Source: Lysobacter antibioticus (lineage in GTDB: Bacteria; Pseudomonadota; Gammaproteobacteria; Xanthomonadales; Xanthomonadaceae). Taken from it: a stretch of 14,641 nt of DNA. The stretch covers positions 5,632,803-5,647,443 of the forward strand of contig NZ_CP013141.1 of the NCBI RefSeq assembly GCF_001442535.1, written 5' to 3'. Position numbers and translations under genes: made by a program. Under the pieces are notes generated by a model. That model saw only the letters and a program-made list of their open reading frames with translations. It was not told the DNA's origin and did not search any database. The stretch's first letter is position 1, and every line of letters starts with the position of its first letter. Positions 1 through 8,002 of this stretch are shown piece by piece.

Positions 1-1196
1 TGATCGCGTCGAACTCAACGCGATTCCCGAACCGCCGCCCATCGCGATATTGCCGGTCAGGGTCAGGGTGCCGCTGCCGCGGTTGCGCAGATACGCTGCC
101 TCGCCACTCGGGCCGGCGGGCGGGTCCAACTGCCAATTGCGATTGGAGCTATCGCCGTCGCCCAGGTAATCGAGAACGGCGTCGGTCTGGCCGGAAGAGC
201 CGAGACTGATCGTGCCATTGGCGACGGTGGTGGGCGCACCCAGAGAGCTGGCCACCCCCAGGTCGGCAATGGAAGTGAAACTGGACGCAGACCCGCCAAA
301 GAAGCTGGTCCTGCCGGTGTAGTTGTTGAGGTTGTTGCTTACCGCCACGCCGTTGAACTGCGGGTTGCCACTGCCGGTAAAGAAGCCGCTGCCGACACCG
401 GCGCCGAACAGCGAGACACCACCGTTGAGCGACACCGTTCGCCCGGCCAAACCGCCGCCCGTCGAGCCGACATCGAGGCGGGTCCCGTTGGCCATATTGA
501 CGGTATTGGCGATATTGCCGAGGGCCGAGTTGCCATTGACGGCCAGCCTGCCGGCGTTGACGTTGACGCTTCCGGTAAACGTGTTAACGCCGTTTAGGAA
601 CAGATTGCCCGTGCCCGCCTTGGTCAACCCCGCCGATCCGGCGATGACCGAGTTGATGGTCGTACTGATGCTGGTGCCGCCGTTGACGGTGACGGTCGGC
701 GTCACGCCGCCGAGGGTCAAAGTGCTGCTATTGAGTATGTAGCCGTTGACGTCGAAAGTGAGGTTGTGGACCGTGATCGGCACGCCCAGAGTCACGGTGC
801 CGGCGGTGCCGCCGAAGAAGGCATCGTCGAGTACGGCGTTGTTCCATGCGCTGTAAGGCCCGCTGACGCCGTCGCCGTTGGGGCTCCAGAACGCGCTACT
901 GAGATTCCACGTGCCATTGCCTCCACGACCAACAGCCGTGCCGTTAGGGTCCCAGAACCGATTCACCGCCTGTGCCGGGGTATACAGCGACAGCAGCGCC
1001 AAGCACACGCCCAACTGCAGTGGCCAACTGCGCGCGGGGGGGAGCCTTCGACCTGGTTCCGGTCGAGCATGATGGCGCATGTGCGTCTGCGTTTGTCGAC
1101 CCCTCCTCCGCTCTTGCCCCGGGAGGTAGCGAGTTCTGACGCGACGACCCAAGTATTCAGTGCGTGCGACCAGAGGATGCGGAAGATGCGGTTCAT
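1..1196 (-). CDS. Autotransporter: ESPR signal plus PATR-repeat passenger, frameshifted, 3' end off the window
   Basis: The start ATG at 1196 follows a GGAG ribosome site six bases upstream. The first residues, MNRIFRILWSHALNTWVVAS, match the extended signal peptide region (ESPR) of type V secretion proteins. That frame stops at 963. A second frame, open without a stop from about 1090 to base 1, supplies the hydrophobic core (LQLGVCLALLSLYTPAQA, cleavage after AQA). It then encodes a Gly/Asn/Thr-rich beta-helix passenger with autotransporter-associated strand repeats, such as GLTKAGTGNLFLNGVNTFTG and GSGTLTLTGN. The frames join if the C7 run (1036-1042) has one more C. The C-terminal barrel would lie beyond the window. 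The product would be exported by Sec, then moved to or through the outer membrane as an adhesin or enzyme of unknown specificity. It may be phase-variable, a pseudogene, or a sequencing artefact. Confidence 0.85.
1036..1042. repeat. G7/C7 homopolymer at the frame break of the autotransporter
   Basis: Seven G on the plus strand (seven C in the coding strand) lie between the ESPR and the hydrophobic core of the signal peptide. One added C (or two fewer) restores one continuous frame through ESPR, signal core and passenger. The position near the 5' end of a surface-protein gene is typical of slipped-strand contingency loci. Homopolymer miscounting during sequencing would look identical. Confidence 0.6.
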
Positions 1197-2073
1197 AAGT
1201 TTCTCCGGGTGACCGGTTCGCCTGCAGCACGATGACGCGCCTGCTACATCAACGACGGTCGCTATGTACAGATAGAGGTGATGTGCGGAATTAAGCGATC
1301 CCATCTCGAATGGCGCGACAAATGCTTCAAATCCGGCGATCAGAAGGGCGGGAGCCTTCGTGGAACGGCCAGGCCGGCGACCTGAGAGCACGACGAGATC
1401 TGGCACGATGCGCGGTATCGAGGCAGCGCGAGCCACCCTCTAGTGGTAAGCGTTAGCTCTCGGTTGCGAAAGCGTCTACACAATGGCTACGGTGCAAGCG
1501 AACTCTCCTTGCTGCATCACTCCGCACATAGTGGTCCGAACCTCAGCGAGGCTCTCCGCGCGAGCAACTTCATCTCTTGCGTGAGACAGCGTTATTTTTG
1601 GTGAGTGTCAGATAGCGAACTGCTAGCGCCTGTGGCTCGACGGCGCGGTAGATTCGACTCATGGCCTGCCCTCCCACACGTGAAACCCTAGCTGATCGAA
1701 CCACGAATGCCATTGCAACGCTCAGACATCCGAGGTTCTATTGAACAGTCGGGCTATAGCAACTGATGCCGGACATAGACGGCAAAGCATTCCAAGCGGC
1801 CATCCTTAGCGACATTTACATCCATCGTGCTCCGATAGCTGTAGGCGGAGGCGGCTTACTCGCGGAGACAAGCCGCCTCCCGAAGACGGGGCGACCAGGG
1901 GGAAGGATCGCGCGCCTTCACCCCCTATTTATCATGAATAATTGATACATTCGTCACACTTCTAGACGCCGCCGACGAACGGTCAAAAAATTCGTTCAAC
2001 GGGGCAAGCGCGCCCCAAAGTTGCCGGCCCGTCGCCAAAGAACCGTAGCGGTTCAACGTGCGCAACAATGGCT
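1197..2073. other. Gene-poor stretch upstream of the autotransporter
   Basis: I see no convincing gene on either strand. The stretch should hold the autotransporter promoter. It contains a perfect 11-bp inverted repeat at 1847-1880 and an AT-rich patch at about 1925-1950. At about 1987-1998 the run AATTCGTTCAAC resembles the left arm of an attC site but lacks the rest. No tRNA-like cloverleaf was found. Confidence 0.5.
1847..1880. repeat. Perfect 11-bp inverted repeat (hairpin)
   Basis: GGAGGCGGCTT at 1847-1857 is matched exactly by AAGCCGCCTCC at 1870-1880, with a 12-base loop. There is no T run on either side, so an intrinsic terminator is not clear. It could be a REP-like element or the stem of a small RNA. 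Confidence 0.5.
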
Positions 2074-2106
2074 GCTAACAATTCATTCAAGCCGAAGCCG
2101 CTTCGC
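2074..2106 (+). repeat. Half of an attC-like (integron cassette) site
   Basis: GCTAAC is followed by AATTCATTCAAGCCGAAGCC and GCTTCGC. This is the layout of the 5' half of Xanthomonas-type attC sites as I remember them: R'' core, a TTC-rich arm, then GCCGAAGCCGC up to the loop. The matching 3' half (a GGCTT arm ending in GTTAGGC) is absent. The sequence diverges after the loop, so this is a truncated or recombined site. No integrase gene is in the window. Confidence 0.45.
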
Positions 2107-2128
2107 AATCATCGCCGAGTCTGAAGGA

Positions 2129-2151
2129 GATCGAGGGGTGCCCCCTCGATC
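2129..2151 (-). terminator. Hairpin terminator after the DUF1508 pseudogene
   Basis: GATCGAGGGG (2129-2138) and CCCCTCGATC (2142-2151) form a perfect 10-bp stem with a three-base loop. It lies 14 bases beyond the stop of the minus-strand DUF1508 gene. The minus-strand tail (TCCTT) is only weakly T-rich. On the plus strand the tail is CTTTGG. Confidence 0.55.
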
Positions 2152-2164
2152 TTTGGACTTTGAA

Positions 2165-2486
2165 CTAGATCTGATCGTCGACTTCCGCCATCGGCCCGTT
2201 CGCTTTCACCGACGCAATGCCACCATCCCGAGCCGACTCAGCCCGCTCGTTCCGATAACCTGGCCATTCGATGCCTTGAGATTGAACATCGGCTTGCCGC
2301 TGCTGGAGTCCTTACGCTCATAGCGTTCATCGAGCACTGAGTTCTTCTTTACCGATTCGATACCATCCTCCGCACTACCCTTCGCATTGTAGAGCTCGCT
2401 AGTCAGAATGGTTCGTGGTTGCCCGCGTCCAGGACAAACCGGAACTGTGAGCCGGAACGACTGAGTACATAACGTGAGATGCTCAC
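2165..2486 (-). pseudogene. DUF1508 (YegP-like) protein, broken by two frameshifts
   Basis: Three consecutive frames give one DUF1508 protein. The first piece has SRSGSQFRFVLDAGNHEP. The second has ILTSELYNAKGSAEDGIESV, then VLDERYERKDSSSGKPMF and LKASNGQVIGTSG. The third has SARDGGIASVKANGPMAEVD and ends at 2165. These are the two tandem DUF1508 repeats (RF-x-L-x-A-x-N, then NGIxSVKxN). The first break is one base, near a CC pair after NHEP. The second lies where relatives have about two codons (YS) before SAR, and looks like a net loss of four bases, which argues against pure homopolymer error. The start is uncertain; GTG at 2486 is used, with a weak AGG site upstream. The family is small and cytosolic with no settled function. 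A terminator hairpin follows. Confidence 0.75.
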
Positions 2487-2488
2487 GT
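2472..2488. repeat. Palindrome at the start of the DUF1508 pseudogene
   Basis: ACGTGAG (2472-2478) and CTCACGT (2482-2488) form a perfect 7-bp inverted repeat with a three-base centre, overlapping the proposed GTG start. It could be an operator or an mRNA hairpin at the initiation site. The evidence is symmetry only. Confidence 0.35.
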
Positions 2489-2611
2489 AACCTGCTGCAG
2501 AGTCGGAAGCGGCGGCAGAACGATTCGACGTCGACGTTGTTCAAGCCCTACAGAAGAATCGGCTGGATATAGCAAAGCTGATGGCCATGTCGATTGCCGG
2601 TCTAAAGCCAG

Positions 2612-2737
2612 CGTTAGCGGGATATGTTGCGAATCATCAGTCTCGGTGGGGGCAGCAAGATGGTGGCGCAAGATCATTCCATCAGCCCGAGTACGGTTCG
2701 GACTCATGAGGAAAGCGTCCTTCCGCAAGCTGGAGTG
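2612..2737 (+). pseudogene. Remnant of a LuxR-type (GerE) helix-turn-helix
   Basis: The frame reads SR-stop-RDMLRIISLGGGSK, then SISPSTVRTHEESVLPQAGV. This fits the LuxR pattern LTxREREVL...ISPxTVRTHxExVLxKLGV. A TAG at 2615-2617 replaces what should be a Glu codon, and several usual residues are altered (VAQDHS for IAxxLS, LPQAG for LRKLG). No receiver or sensor domain is recognisable upstream. The segment at 2497-2610 can be read in another frame as an amphipathic helix-rich peptide but is not identifiable. After 2737 homology is lost. I read it as a decayed fragment; chance similarity is possible. Confidence 0.4.
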
Positions 2738-2976
2738 CTAGGCGCATGCTACGGCGACGCTGACGGCTACGCGGACCGGTCTGCTTCTGCACAGAGGTCG
2801 GGGCAAGCTCAAGCCTGGCGCTCTCTGATGTATGCACCTTCGGTTGCCGAGATAGAACAGGTTTGGCCGAGCGCGGCCCGCACCCTCCACTTTGCGAGTC
2901 AATCACGGCTTGGCGCTCTGGCGAGGCTCGGCAAAGGGCGTCGGCATCATTCCGGCACAGACATGGGTGCCATCGA
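2738..2976. other. Stretch with no recognisable gene
   Basis: This lies between the LuxR-like remnant and the end of the lipoprotein gene. Short open frames exist on both strands, but none has a ribosome site or family resemblance that I can see. It may be the decayed remainder of a regulator gene. Confidence 0.4.
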
Positions 2977-3546
2977 CTACAACAACTCGAACCGCCGCCC
3001 GTTCCATCGAGCCTGGACGGTGCGTGGCCCTCTTAATGAGCCCGCAGACGCTCCGCTCCAGTAGTAGCTCGCTGAAACCAAGCCATTACTGAAAAGAATA
3101 GTGGGCTGACCAATGTCACCGCCCAAAAATAGCGAGTTGCTGCCACTGAACCTTCCATGCGTTTGCTGGGCGGCACCAAGATAGTATCTCGATGGCCTGC
3201 CAGCAGCCTCTAGGCTCATCAGCACGATCGCGTCTTCGTCGCCGTCATTATCCAGATCTTTATACAAAGGACCGCTCACCACCCGTATCCGGTCCGCACC
3301 GAGGGCTTTGCCAGCGGCTTGAGACAGCTGACCAACACCACGATTCAGCACGACGGTCTCTCCGTCGATCGAATAGGTTGCATCCGCCGGATCGGTGCTC
3401 CCCGACGGGATTGATGGCACCGTGCGTGCATCGGTGTTCGCTGCCGCATTCGATGTCGCATCTGAAGCGGGCGAAGACTTGCCTGTGCAGGCCTGCATAC
3501 CCAAAACCGCTAAACCTACGATCGACCATTTGTGTAGTCGGGCCAT
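2977..3546 (-). CDS. Putative lipoprotein with a DxDNDGDxD calcium-binding-like loop
   Basis: This 189-residue protein starts at ATG 3546. The N-terminus MARLHKWSIVGLAVLGMQAC is a lipoprotein signal with Cys20 as the likely lipidated residue, so the mature protein would be membrane-anchored. Residues 21-55 are a low-complexity Ser/Ala/Asp linker. The core holds KDLDNDGDEDAIVLM, an EF-hand-like Asp/Asn loop of the type seen in dockerin or FG-GAP proteins. It then resembles a family of small Lysobacteraceae lipoproteins with a YYLGAAxx...LGGDIGQPT pattern, placed from memory. The ribosome site is weak (GAG four bases upstream). The gene lies 117 bases downstream of the frameshifted secreted-protein gene, with a hairpin between them, and appears intact. 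Function is unknown. Confidence 0.75.
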   Translation of the reverse strand: MARLHKWSIVGLAVLGMQACTGKSSPASDATSNAAANTDARTVPSIPSGSTDPADATYSIDGETVVLNRGVGQLSQAAGKALGADRIRVVSGPLYKDLDNDGDEDAIVLMSLEAAGRPSRYYLGAAQQTHGRFSGSNSLFLGGDIGQPTILFSNGLVSASYYWSGASAGSLRGPRTVQARWNGRRFELL

Positions 3547-3583
3547 GATCTCGATTCACCCACATGTCCTATCGATATTAATG

Positions 3584-3613
3584 CCCCTCACTCATCACGC
3601 GATAAGTGAGGGG
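3584..3613 (-). terminator. Hairpin between the secreted-protein gene and the lipoprotein gene
   Basis: CCCCTCACT (3584-3592) and AGTGAGGGG (3605-3613) form a perfect 9-bp stem with a 12-base loop, about 50 bases past the stop at 3664 on the minus strand. The following minus-strand bases (CATTAATAT) are AT-rich but not a T run. It may be a weak terminator or an mRNA-stabilising stem. Confidence 0.45.
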
Positions 3614-3663
3614 TGCCTACTCGGCGGAGCGGCTATCCGCATCGGATACACCCCGCCCGATGC

Positions 3664-5850
3664 CTATCGTTTCAGCTCTTTGGCCGCCGACAGCGTCGAA
3701 GGATTACGACGATTGGTGCTCGGGTAAGCCGTTATGACCATGCCGTTATCGCTGACCACAATGACCACGTTGGTTGCCACATAGGTCCGACTCCCGTAAG
3801 CGAACGAGATTGACGCATAGTTCCGCCGCTGATTAGTAGGCCTGGCGGGGTCCCTGGTAATATCCACTGGCCCATGGCTCACGAGCGCCGACATGATGAG
3901 GTCGGTCAACATAGCCGACGAGGTTACACCCAGCGTTTCCCACTCGTTCTGGTGTCCGCCGGGGCGGGTCGTCCAAATATGCTGGAGGCCGTAGCCGAAT
4001 CGCGCAGTGTCGCCGTGCTGTCCGGTGACGTTCGGCAGGTAGACCACGAGCCTGCCCTGTCCAACGCGCATACCGTCATAGGCAGCCGCGGCGATATACC
4101 CGGAACCGCTATTGAAATTCGCCTCCGTCATGCCAAACGGCAGGCCGACGCGGGTATTCACCACCGTCCTTGCGAGTTGAGCATAGCCGGCGTCGCTTGG
4201 CCGGTAATAGTGTCCGCCATTCGAAACCTGGGCCCCAAGGCTGATGACATCGGTTTGCTCTGTAGCCGGTCGTCTCCTGCGCACGCCCTGTTGGACGCAC
4301 TGGAAGCCGTCGTCCGCAGCGACAGTCTTGGTGGTGCAACTGGCCGATCCGACCCCTTTCCTTTTTTCTTTCCTTTGGCCGAGTCGACACGCGGCGCAAT
4401 CGGCGCGATCGGGGTTGCGCTTGCTCCCGAGCTATAGGCAATGCGAGCGGCATTGTTGAGCAACCCCAGTGCATGCTGGGGATTATTGGTGATGATGGTA
4501 TTCAGTGCCGCGCTGGTGGTGACAGGCAAACGGGAACTTCCTGCCCCAACCGCGGCCTCGTCCAGGTAAGTCGTAATGGCGGTAATCGCACTTTGAATTT
4601 CGGTGAACGAAAGCTCAGCCATAGAGGTGAGCTCGGTGCGCTCGCCCGCCGTACAGACTCCCTCGTCTACATCATCCGTCTCCGGACGATCCAGGCATAC
4701 CTGGTAATTCATCGCAGCGGCGAACGAATCGTCGTTGGTGACGGCAGTGGTATGGCTGTCGATCAGTGTCAACAAAGGTGTATTGGTGGGCTGAGTGTCG
4801 ATTACGGGAATCACGTCAGGCTCACTTGAAGGGCAAGCATCGGCCCCCGGCAAAGCCCAAAGCCCTCGCCCCCTGATAATCTGAATAAACTGATAAAATG
4901 CACCACCAAGCCAATCGATTGCCCGCACACATCTCCTGGCCCGATGACTTTCGCTCCTTTCAACGAGCGGAATTTTAATGTCTTCAACGTAGGCCAAGGC
5001 ACTCGTTGCAGCATCCACGTAGCGCTTGGGAGGGTAAAATCCCCACGCATCCGGCTTGCTTTCTCTCCATAGGATGCCGAGCATGGAATACGGGCCAAGG
5101 CTCCAGGGGCCAGGGTCCTGCGGCCCGGCGAACAGGTATGGAGACCTCGACCACAGTTCGACCTGTTTCTTATCTAGCGCAATACGATCAGAAACAGAAT
5201 TTTGCTCCTCAACCCGGCCCGAAGCGAGCTGAGCGCCAAGAACGACACGGCCATCCACTATCTCGGCTTCATTCATGGTGAAGACCATGAAGCCACCGTA
5301 ATCGATATAATGCGGCAGCTTACCTTGCAATTCCGACGGAACCTCTTCGTCCGGCACGATGTACATCGTAAACAACGCATAGGTCGATTCAACCTCGCGC
5401 GTCAAATCGACAAGAACGAACTTCTCATAAGTCGGCGGGACGAGAGTCAATCTCTGGAAGCCTAGAATCGGCGTCTTGGCCATGAGACTCACATCCAGCG
5501 TTTTCCTGTCGATAAACCTTGCGCTGATTGCATTCATATTGTCCGGCGCTAATTCCTCCGCTGTGTCCAACGCCGAATAGAACGAAAAATCGCTAGTCTT
5601 CACCAAGGCTGATATCTTTCGGGCGACTTTCGTCGCTGCCGACTGATCGTCCCAACTGAAGAGATTGTCCGTAAAAACGCCACGCTGCGAAGGGAGGTGG
5701 CTTTCATTGTAGAACTGCTCAATTTTCGCCCCCCCTCCACTTCCGTTTTTTTCTGAATACAGCCCCCTCGAACGTATCGGCTCCGGGTTGAGCCATGGCC
5801 TGCGAAGCAAGCACTATTGCCGCAAATGCGCATAAGATCGCCTTTTTCAT
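3664..5850 (-). pseudogene. Large secreted protein of unknown function, split by two frameshifts
   Basis: ATG 5850 is preferred over the adjacent ATG 5853 because GGGAG then sits five bases upstream. The first piece is a Sec signal, MKKAILCAFAAIVLASQAMA (cleavage after AMA). The frame then shifts within 5729-5767, where G5, A7 and G7 runs (coding strand) are all candidates. The main piece, from about YSEKNGSGGGAKIEQFYNES to a Lys/Gly-rich stretch, covers about 460 codons. A second shift at a run of six A (4362-4367) leads into the last 230 codons, containing SCTTKTVAADDGFQCV and ending AAKELKR. Restored, the product is about 728 residues, exported, with several Cys that could form disulfides. 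I recognise no family. Both breaks sit at homopolymers, so sequencing error, phase variation and decay all remain open. Confidence 0.7.
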
Positions 5851-6134
5851 CATCACTCCCTTTATTGATTCTAAAGTTTGAGGGCAGTCGCGCGAATATC
5901 TTCTCCGCCGATCTTCGCCCGAAATTTTTTCTATCGGCGGCTCCTGCGCCGCCTGACAGCGATAGAAAATCCTATGAGGGTCCGGCGACTCTCCCCAGTA
6001 AAGTCAAATCCGGCAAATAGATATTCTGAGTGCACTCAATTGATCGCACCTACCGCATGGCACATGTATCGCGGCAGCATCGGGCCGCTCTTGCCGCAAA
6101 CATGGGGCGGTCCTGGATAGGGATTAGATCTAGG
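5851..6134. other. Upstream region of the secreted-protein gene
   Basis: About 280 bases with no gene seen. The region should contain the promoter of the minus-strand secreted-protein gene. It holds the 43-base hairpin at 5927-5969 and a perfect 12-bp palindrome TGAGTGCACTCA at 6027-6038, which is a possible operator. Confidence 0.4.
5927..5969. repeat. Long two-part hairpin upstream of the secreted-protein gene
   Basis: TTTTCTATCG (5927-5936) pairs perfectly with CGATAGAAAA (5960-5969). Inside it GGCGGC (5936-5941) pairs with GCCGCC (5948-5953). Neither strand has a T run directly after the stem. It lies about 80 bases before the start codon, so it could be a leader structure, a terminator of an upstream transcript, or a cruciform. 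Confidence 0.5.
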
Positions 6135-6417
6135 ATGCGAAATAGCGAATAGTCGTTGTCAGATAGGCAAAGAATTCCAACTTAGGTTGATCGACTTGTT
6201 CGTGACTCAAGTCACGGCGCGTACGGCTGTCGACCTGATGGGAATTCATCGCAACTCGGCGGTGCTGAACTTCCCCAAGCTGCGCCAATGCATTGCCGCT
6301 CGGATGGCCGAAGTCGAACCGGAGATCGCGGTGTTCGGATGCAGCGAGAGCGACTTTGGCGGAGTGCGCAAGGGCAAACGAGGGCGAGGGGCCGCCGGGG
6401 AAGTCTGTGTGTTCGGC
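6135..6417 (+). pseudogene. IS1595-family transposase remnant
   Basis: From 6187 the frame reads LIDLFVTQVTARTAVDLMG and later FGGVRKGKRGRGAAGEV...VFG. This is the N-terminal zinc-ribbon/HTH-like and early catalytic part of IS1595 (ISXO2-like) transposases. In relatives the motif before FGG is VDESYFGG, carrying the first catalytic Asp. Here it is CSESDFGG, so that Asp is lost. Upstream, ATG at 6135 followed by RNS and SLSDRQ resembles the usual N-terminus but contains a TAG and a frameshift. Homology ends at about 6417, which removes most of the catalytic domain. No terminal inverted repeats or target duplication were seen. The copy is dead. Confidence 0.8.
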
Positions 6418-6519
6418 AGCCAAGCAGCAGAATGCGCTCTCGTTTGTGCGCCTCGCCTCCTGAGGGAGCGCCTGCACCACCCTTCGCATTGAACAGCTAG
6501 GCGCCCATCTTTCTCCCGC

Positions 6520-6720
6520 CTAACAACGACGGGTAGAGCTTCTGACTCGTCCCCACGAGCCATCGCCTGGCTGCTTTCGGTGTGTAGATAACGCAGCAGA
6601 TTTCGGTCTTTCGTTCTTCGTAGCAGTTTGAACTGCGGCACGATCACGAGCGGATCCCGCCTGAAACATGCCCACGAAAGATAGCAAAAGGATAGAACAA
6701 GAGATACCGTCTAACTGCAT
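6520..6720 (-). CDS. Putative small exported protein, possibly frameshifted
   Basis: ATG 6720 follows GAGGGAGCGGAA, a good ribosome site. The 66-residue product begins MQLDGISCSILLLSFVGMFQ, a plausible signal peptide with cleavage near AGSA. The rest is basic and low in structure. In the overlapping frame from about 6610, LPVVVRREKDGRLAVQCEG looks more protein-like than the frame used here. A one-base shift near 6605-6620 may therefore have split a slightly longer secreted protein. The gene lies just past the transposase remnant, on the opposite strand. No family recognised. Confidence 0.35.
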   Translation of the reverse strand: MQLDGISCSILLLSFVGMFQAGSARDRAAVQTATKNERPKSAALSTHRKQPGDGSWGRVRSSTRRC

Positions 6721-7091
6721 TTCCGCTCCCTCGGTTGGTTTGTCTATGTTCCTTCTATCGGATTCTTTAGATGCACTTGATCGCTCGAACAGCACGGCCG
6801 CCCATCTTCTTCTTTAGAAAGATAGATACCTTAGACGGCTTGGAATGCATAGGCACGCACCGCGAACACCCGGTTCGCAAATCGGCAACGCTTGCCAGCG
6901 CGTCCCGCCAAGAAGGCAACCCTTGCGTAGCGAGCTCTAAAGAGATCGCCGGAAGCGGTCTGCCAAATATAGAGTCACTGTCGATCCCTCTTTGTGCCTT
7001 CAGCAGCGCCCATATAGTTTGCTTCCAGCAGTCTAATCTGCGGCCCTCCCTTCTACAGGCAGTTCCTAGTTCCGATACACCATCACTACCG
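6721..7091. other. 370-base stretch without a recognisable gene
   Basis: Open frames of about 110 codons exist on both strands, but they have no ribosome sites, start only at TTG or an unsupported ATG, and show no family features. Nothing functional is identified. Confidence 0.4.
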
Positions 7092-7256
7092 TTAAACGCC
7101 TGAGAGCTCAATGCGCTCAGCTTCGCAAGAAACGCGAAGATCTTGGTCGCCCAAGCGGAGACTGATGCCGGCCGGGTACAGACGAGAGGCTAGCCAAGCC
7201 GTTAGTTGCCCGCCGACTACAGCTGCTCCCAGCAGATATCCGAAGTAATCGCTCAC
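7092..7256 (-). CDS. Small putative membrane protein, 54 residues
   Basis: GTG 7256 is preceded by GGAGG six bases upstream, one of the best ribosome sites in the window. The product begins MSDYFGYLLGAAVVGGQLTA and continues WLASRLYPAG. It has one N-terminal hydrophobic helix (about residues 4-24), then a short polar tail rich in acidic and basic residues, ending IELSGV. It lies 72 bases downstream of the small secreted-protein gene on the same strand and may share its transcript. No family recognised. The call rests on the ribosome site and the helix, so a chance frame is possible. Confidence 0.4.
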   Translation of the reverse strand: MSDYFGYLLGAAVVGGQLTAWLASRLYPAGISLRLGDQDLRVSCEAERIELSGV

Positions 7257-7328
7257 ACGCCCCCTCCGTCAGCCCTTGATGCCGCTGTAGACTATCGACC
7301 GTGAAAGGGGAGCCATTTCAAATATCGC

Positions 7329-7748
7329 CTATGGGACTACCCGCATCGCCTCCCGCTCCAAGACATTGAATTGGCTATCCTGGATCTCGATGGTGCCCGT
7401 GTACTGAGCTCCGGCCCCGCCAGCCGAGATGAAAACGCAGGTATAAGACAAGTTACCAGCTATTCGGGCGCCGTAACTGCAGTTTTCGTTCTGCCTCAAT
7501 CCACTCGACACATTGCATGTGTTGAAGGCCAAGGGGACCGGAGCGGCGCTTGTGTTGGTATAGATCGCCAAAGCTCTGAGTGGTTCGCCCACGGTCGAGC
7601 CAAATTGAAAAATCCTACAGGTTACCGTCCCACCGCTCGGCCCGCCCTTTGAGAAGAGAGGCGGAGAGACCAAGCTCTCGGCCCATGCGGCACTGGAAAA
7701 CAACATTGCCAGCAGGAAGGCGATGATCATTTTCGCTTGCGCTTTCAT
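7329..7748 (-). CDS. Small secreted protein of unknown function
   Basis: This 139-residue protein starts at ATG 7748 after AGGAG, six bases upstream. Residues 1-23 are a Sec signal (basic MKAQAK, hydrophobic IIAFLLAMLFSSA, cleavage AWA|ES). The mature part is beta-rich with four Cys: TCRIF, NTCNVSSG, ENCSYGA and SYTCVF. This suggests a disulfide-bonded periplasmic or extracellular immunoglobulin-like fold. It resembles a set of short hypothetical secreted proteins with GGTVTCRIFxFG near the N-terminus, judged from memory. It is intact and isolated, with the degenerate attC-like hairpin 255 bases upstream. Whether it is or was a gene cassette is open. Confidence 0.75.
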   Translation of the reverse strand: MKAQAKMIIAFLLAMLFSSAAWAESLVSPPLFSKGGPSGGTVTCRIFQFGSTVGEPLRALAIYTNTSAAPVPLAFNTCNVSSGLRQNENCSYGARIAGNLSYTCVFISAGGAGAQYTGTIEIQDSQFNVLEREAMRVVP

Positions 7749-8002
7749 CTCATTCTCCTGAGAGTTGTGCGTTCTGATGTGCGGCCACGGGAAAAGCTAG
7801 CGTCGCTCGTAGAATTGAAATGTGCTTGCCGTCCACAGGTGAGGTTTGGTGGGCTTCGGAATTTGTGCGCGCCAAACGTGCAGTCGCGGATCGCGACGGG
7901 ACATTGCGTGAGATTGCATGTATCGGGTAGCAGCCAATGTTCGACTGTCAGCAAGTCGGCCCCCCTCGGGTCTAGGGCCGATGGATATAGGGCGTGCTTT
8001 TT

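Noticed and set aside
323..742. Plus-strand Pro/Leu-rich frame opposite the autotransporter
   Set aside because: Its composition is what antisense of Gly/Thr/Asn-rich repeat coding gives; the minus frame shows real repeats.
1610..1680. Possible tRNA T-arm (GATTCGACTC)
   Set aside because: Flanking bases do not form the T stem and no acceptor or anticodon stems were found.
4463..4482. CCCCAG/CTGGGG stem
   Set aside because: It lies inside the coding part of the secreted-protein gene, with no T run, and is probably incidental.
6130..6489. Minus-strand open frame opposite the transposase remnant
   Set aside because: The plus strand carries recognisable IS1595 motifs; the minus frame has no features and is a shadow.
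6767..7111. Open frames of about 110 codons on both strands
   Set aside because: No ribosome site, a TTG or unsupported start, odd composition and no family resemblance.
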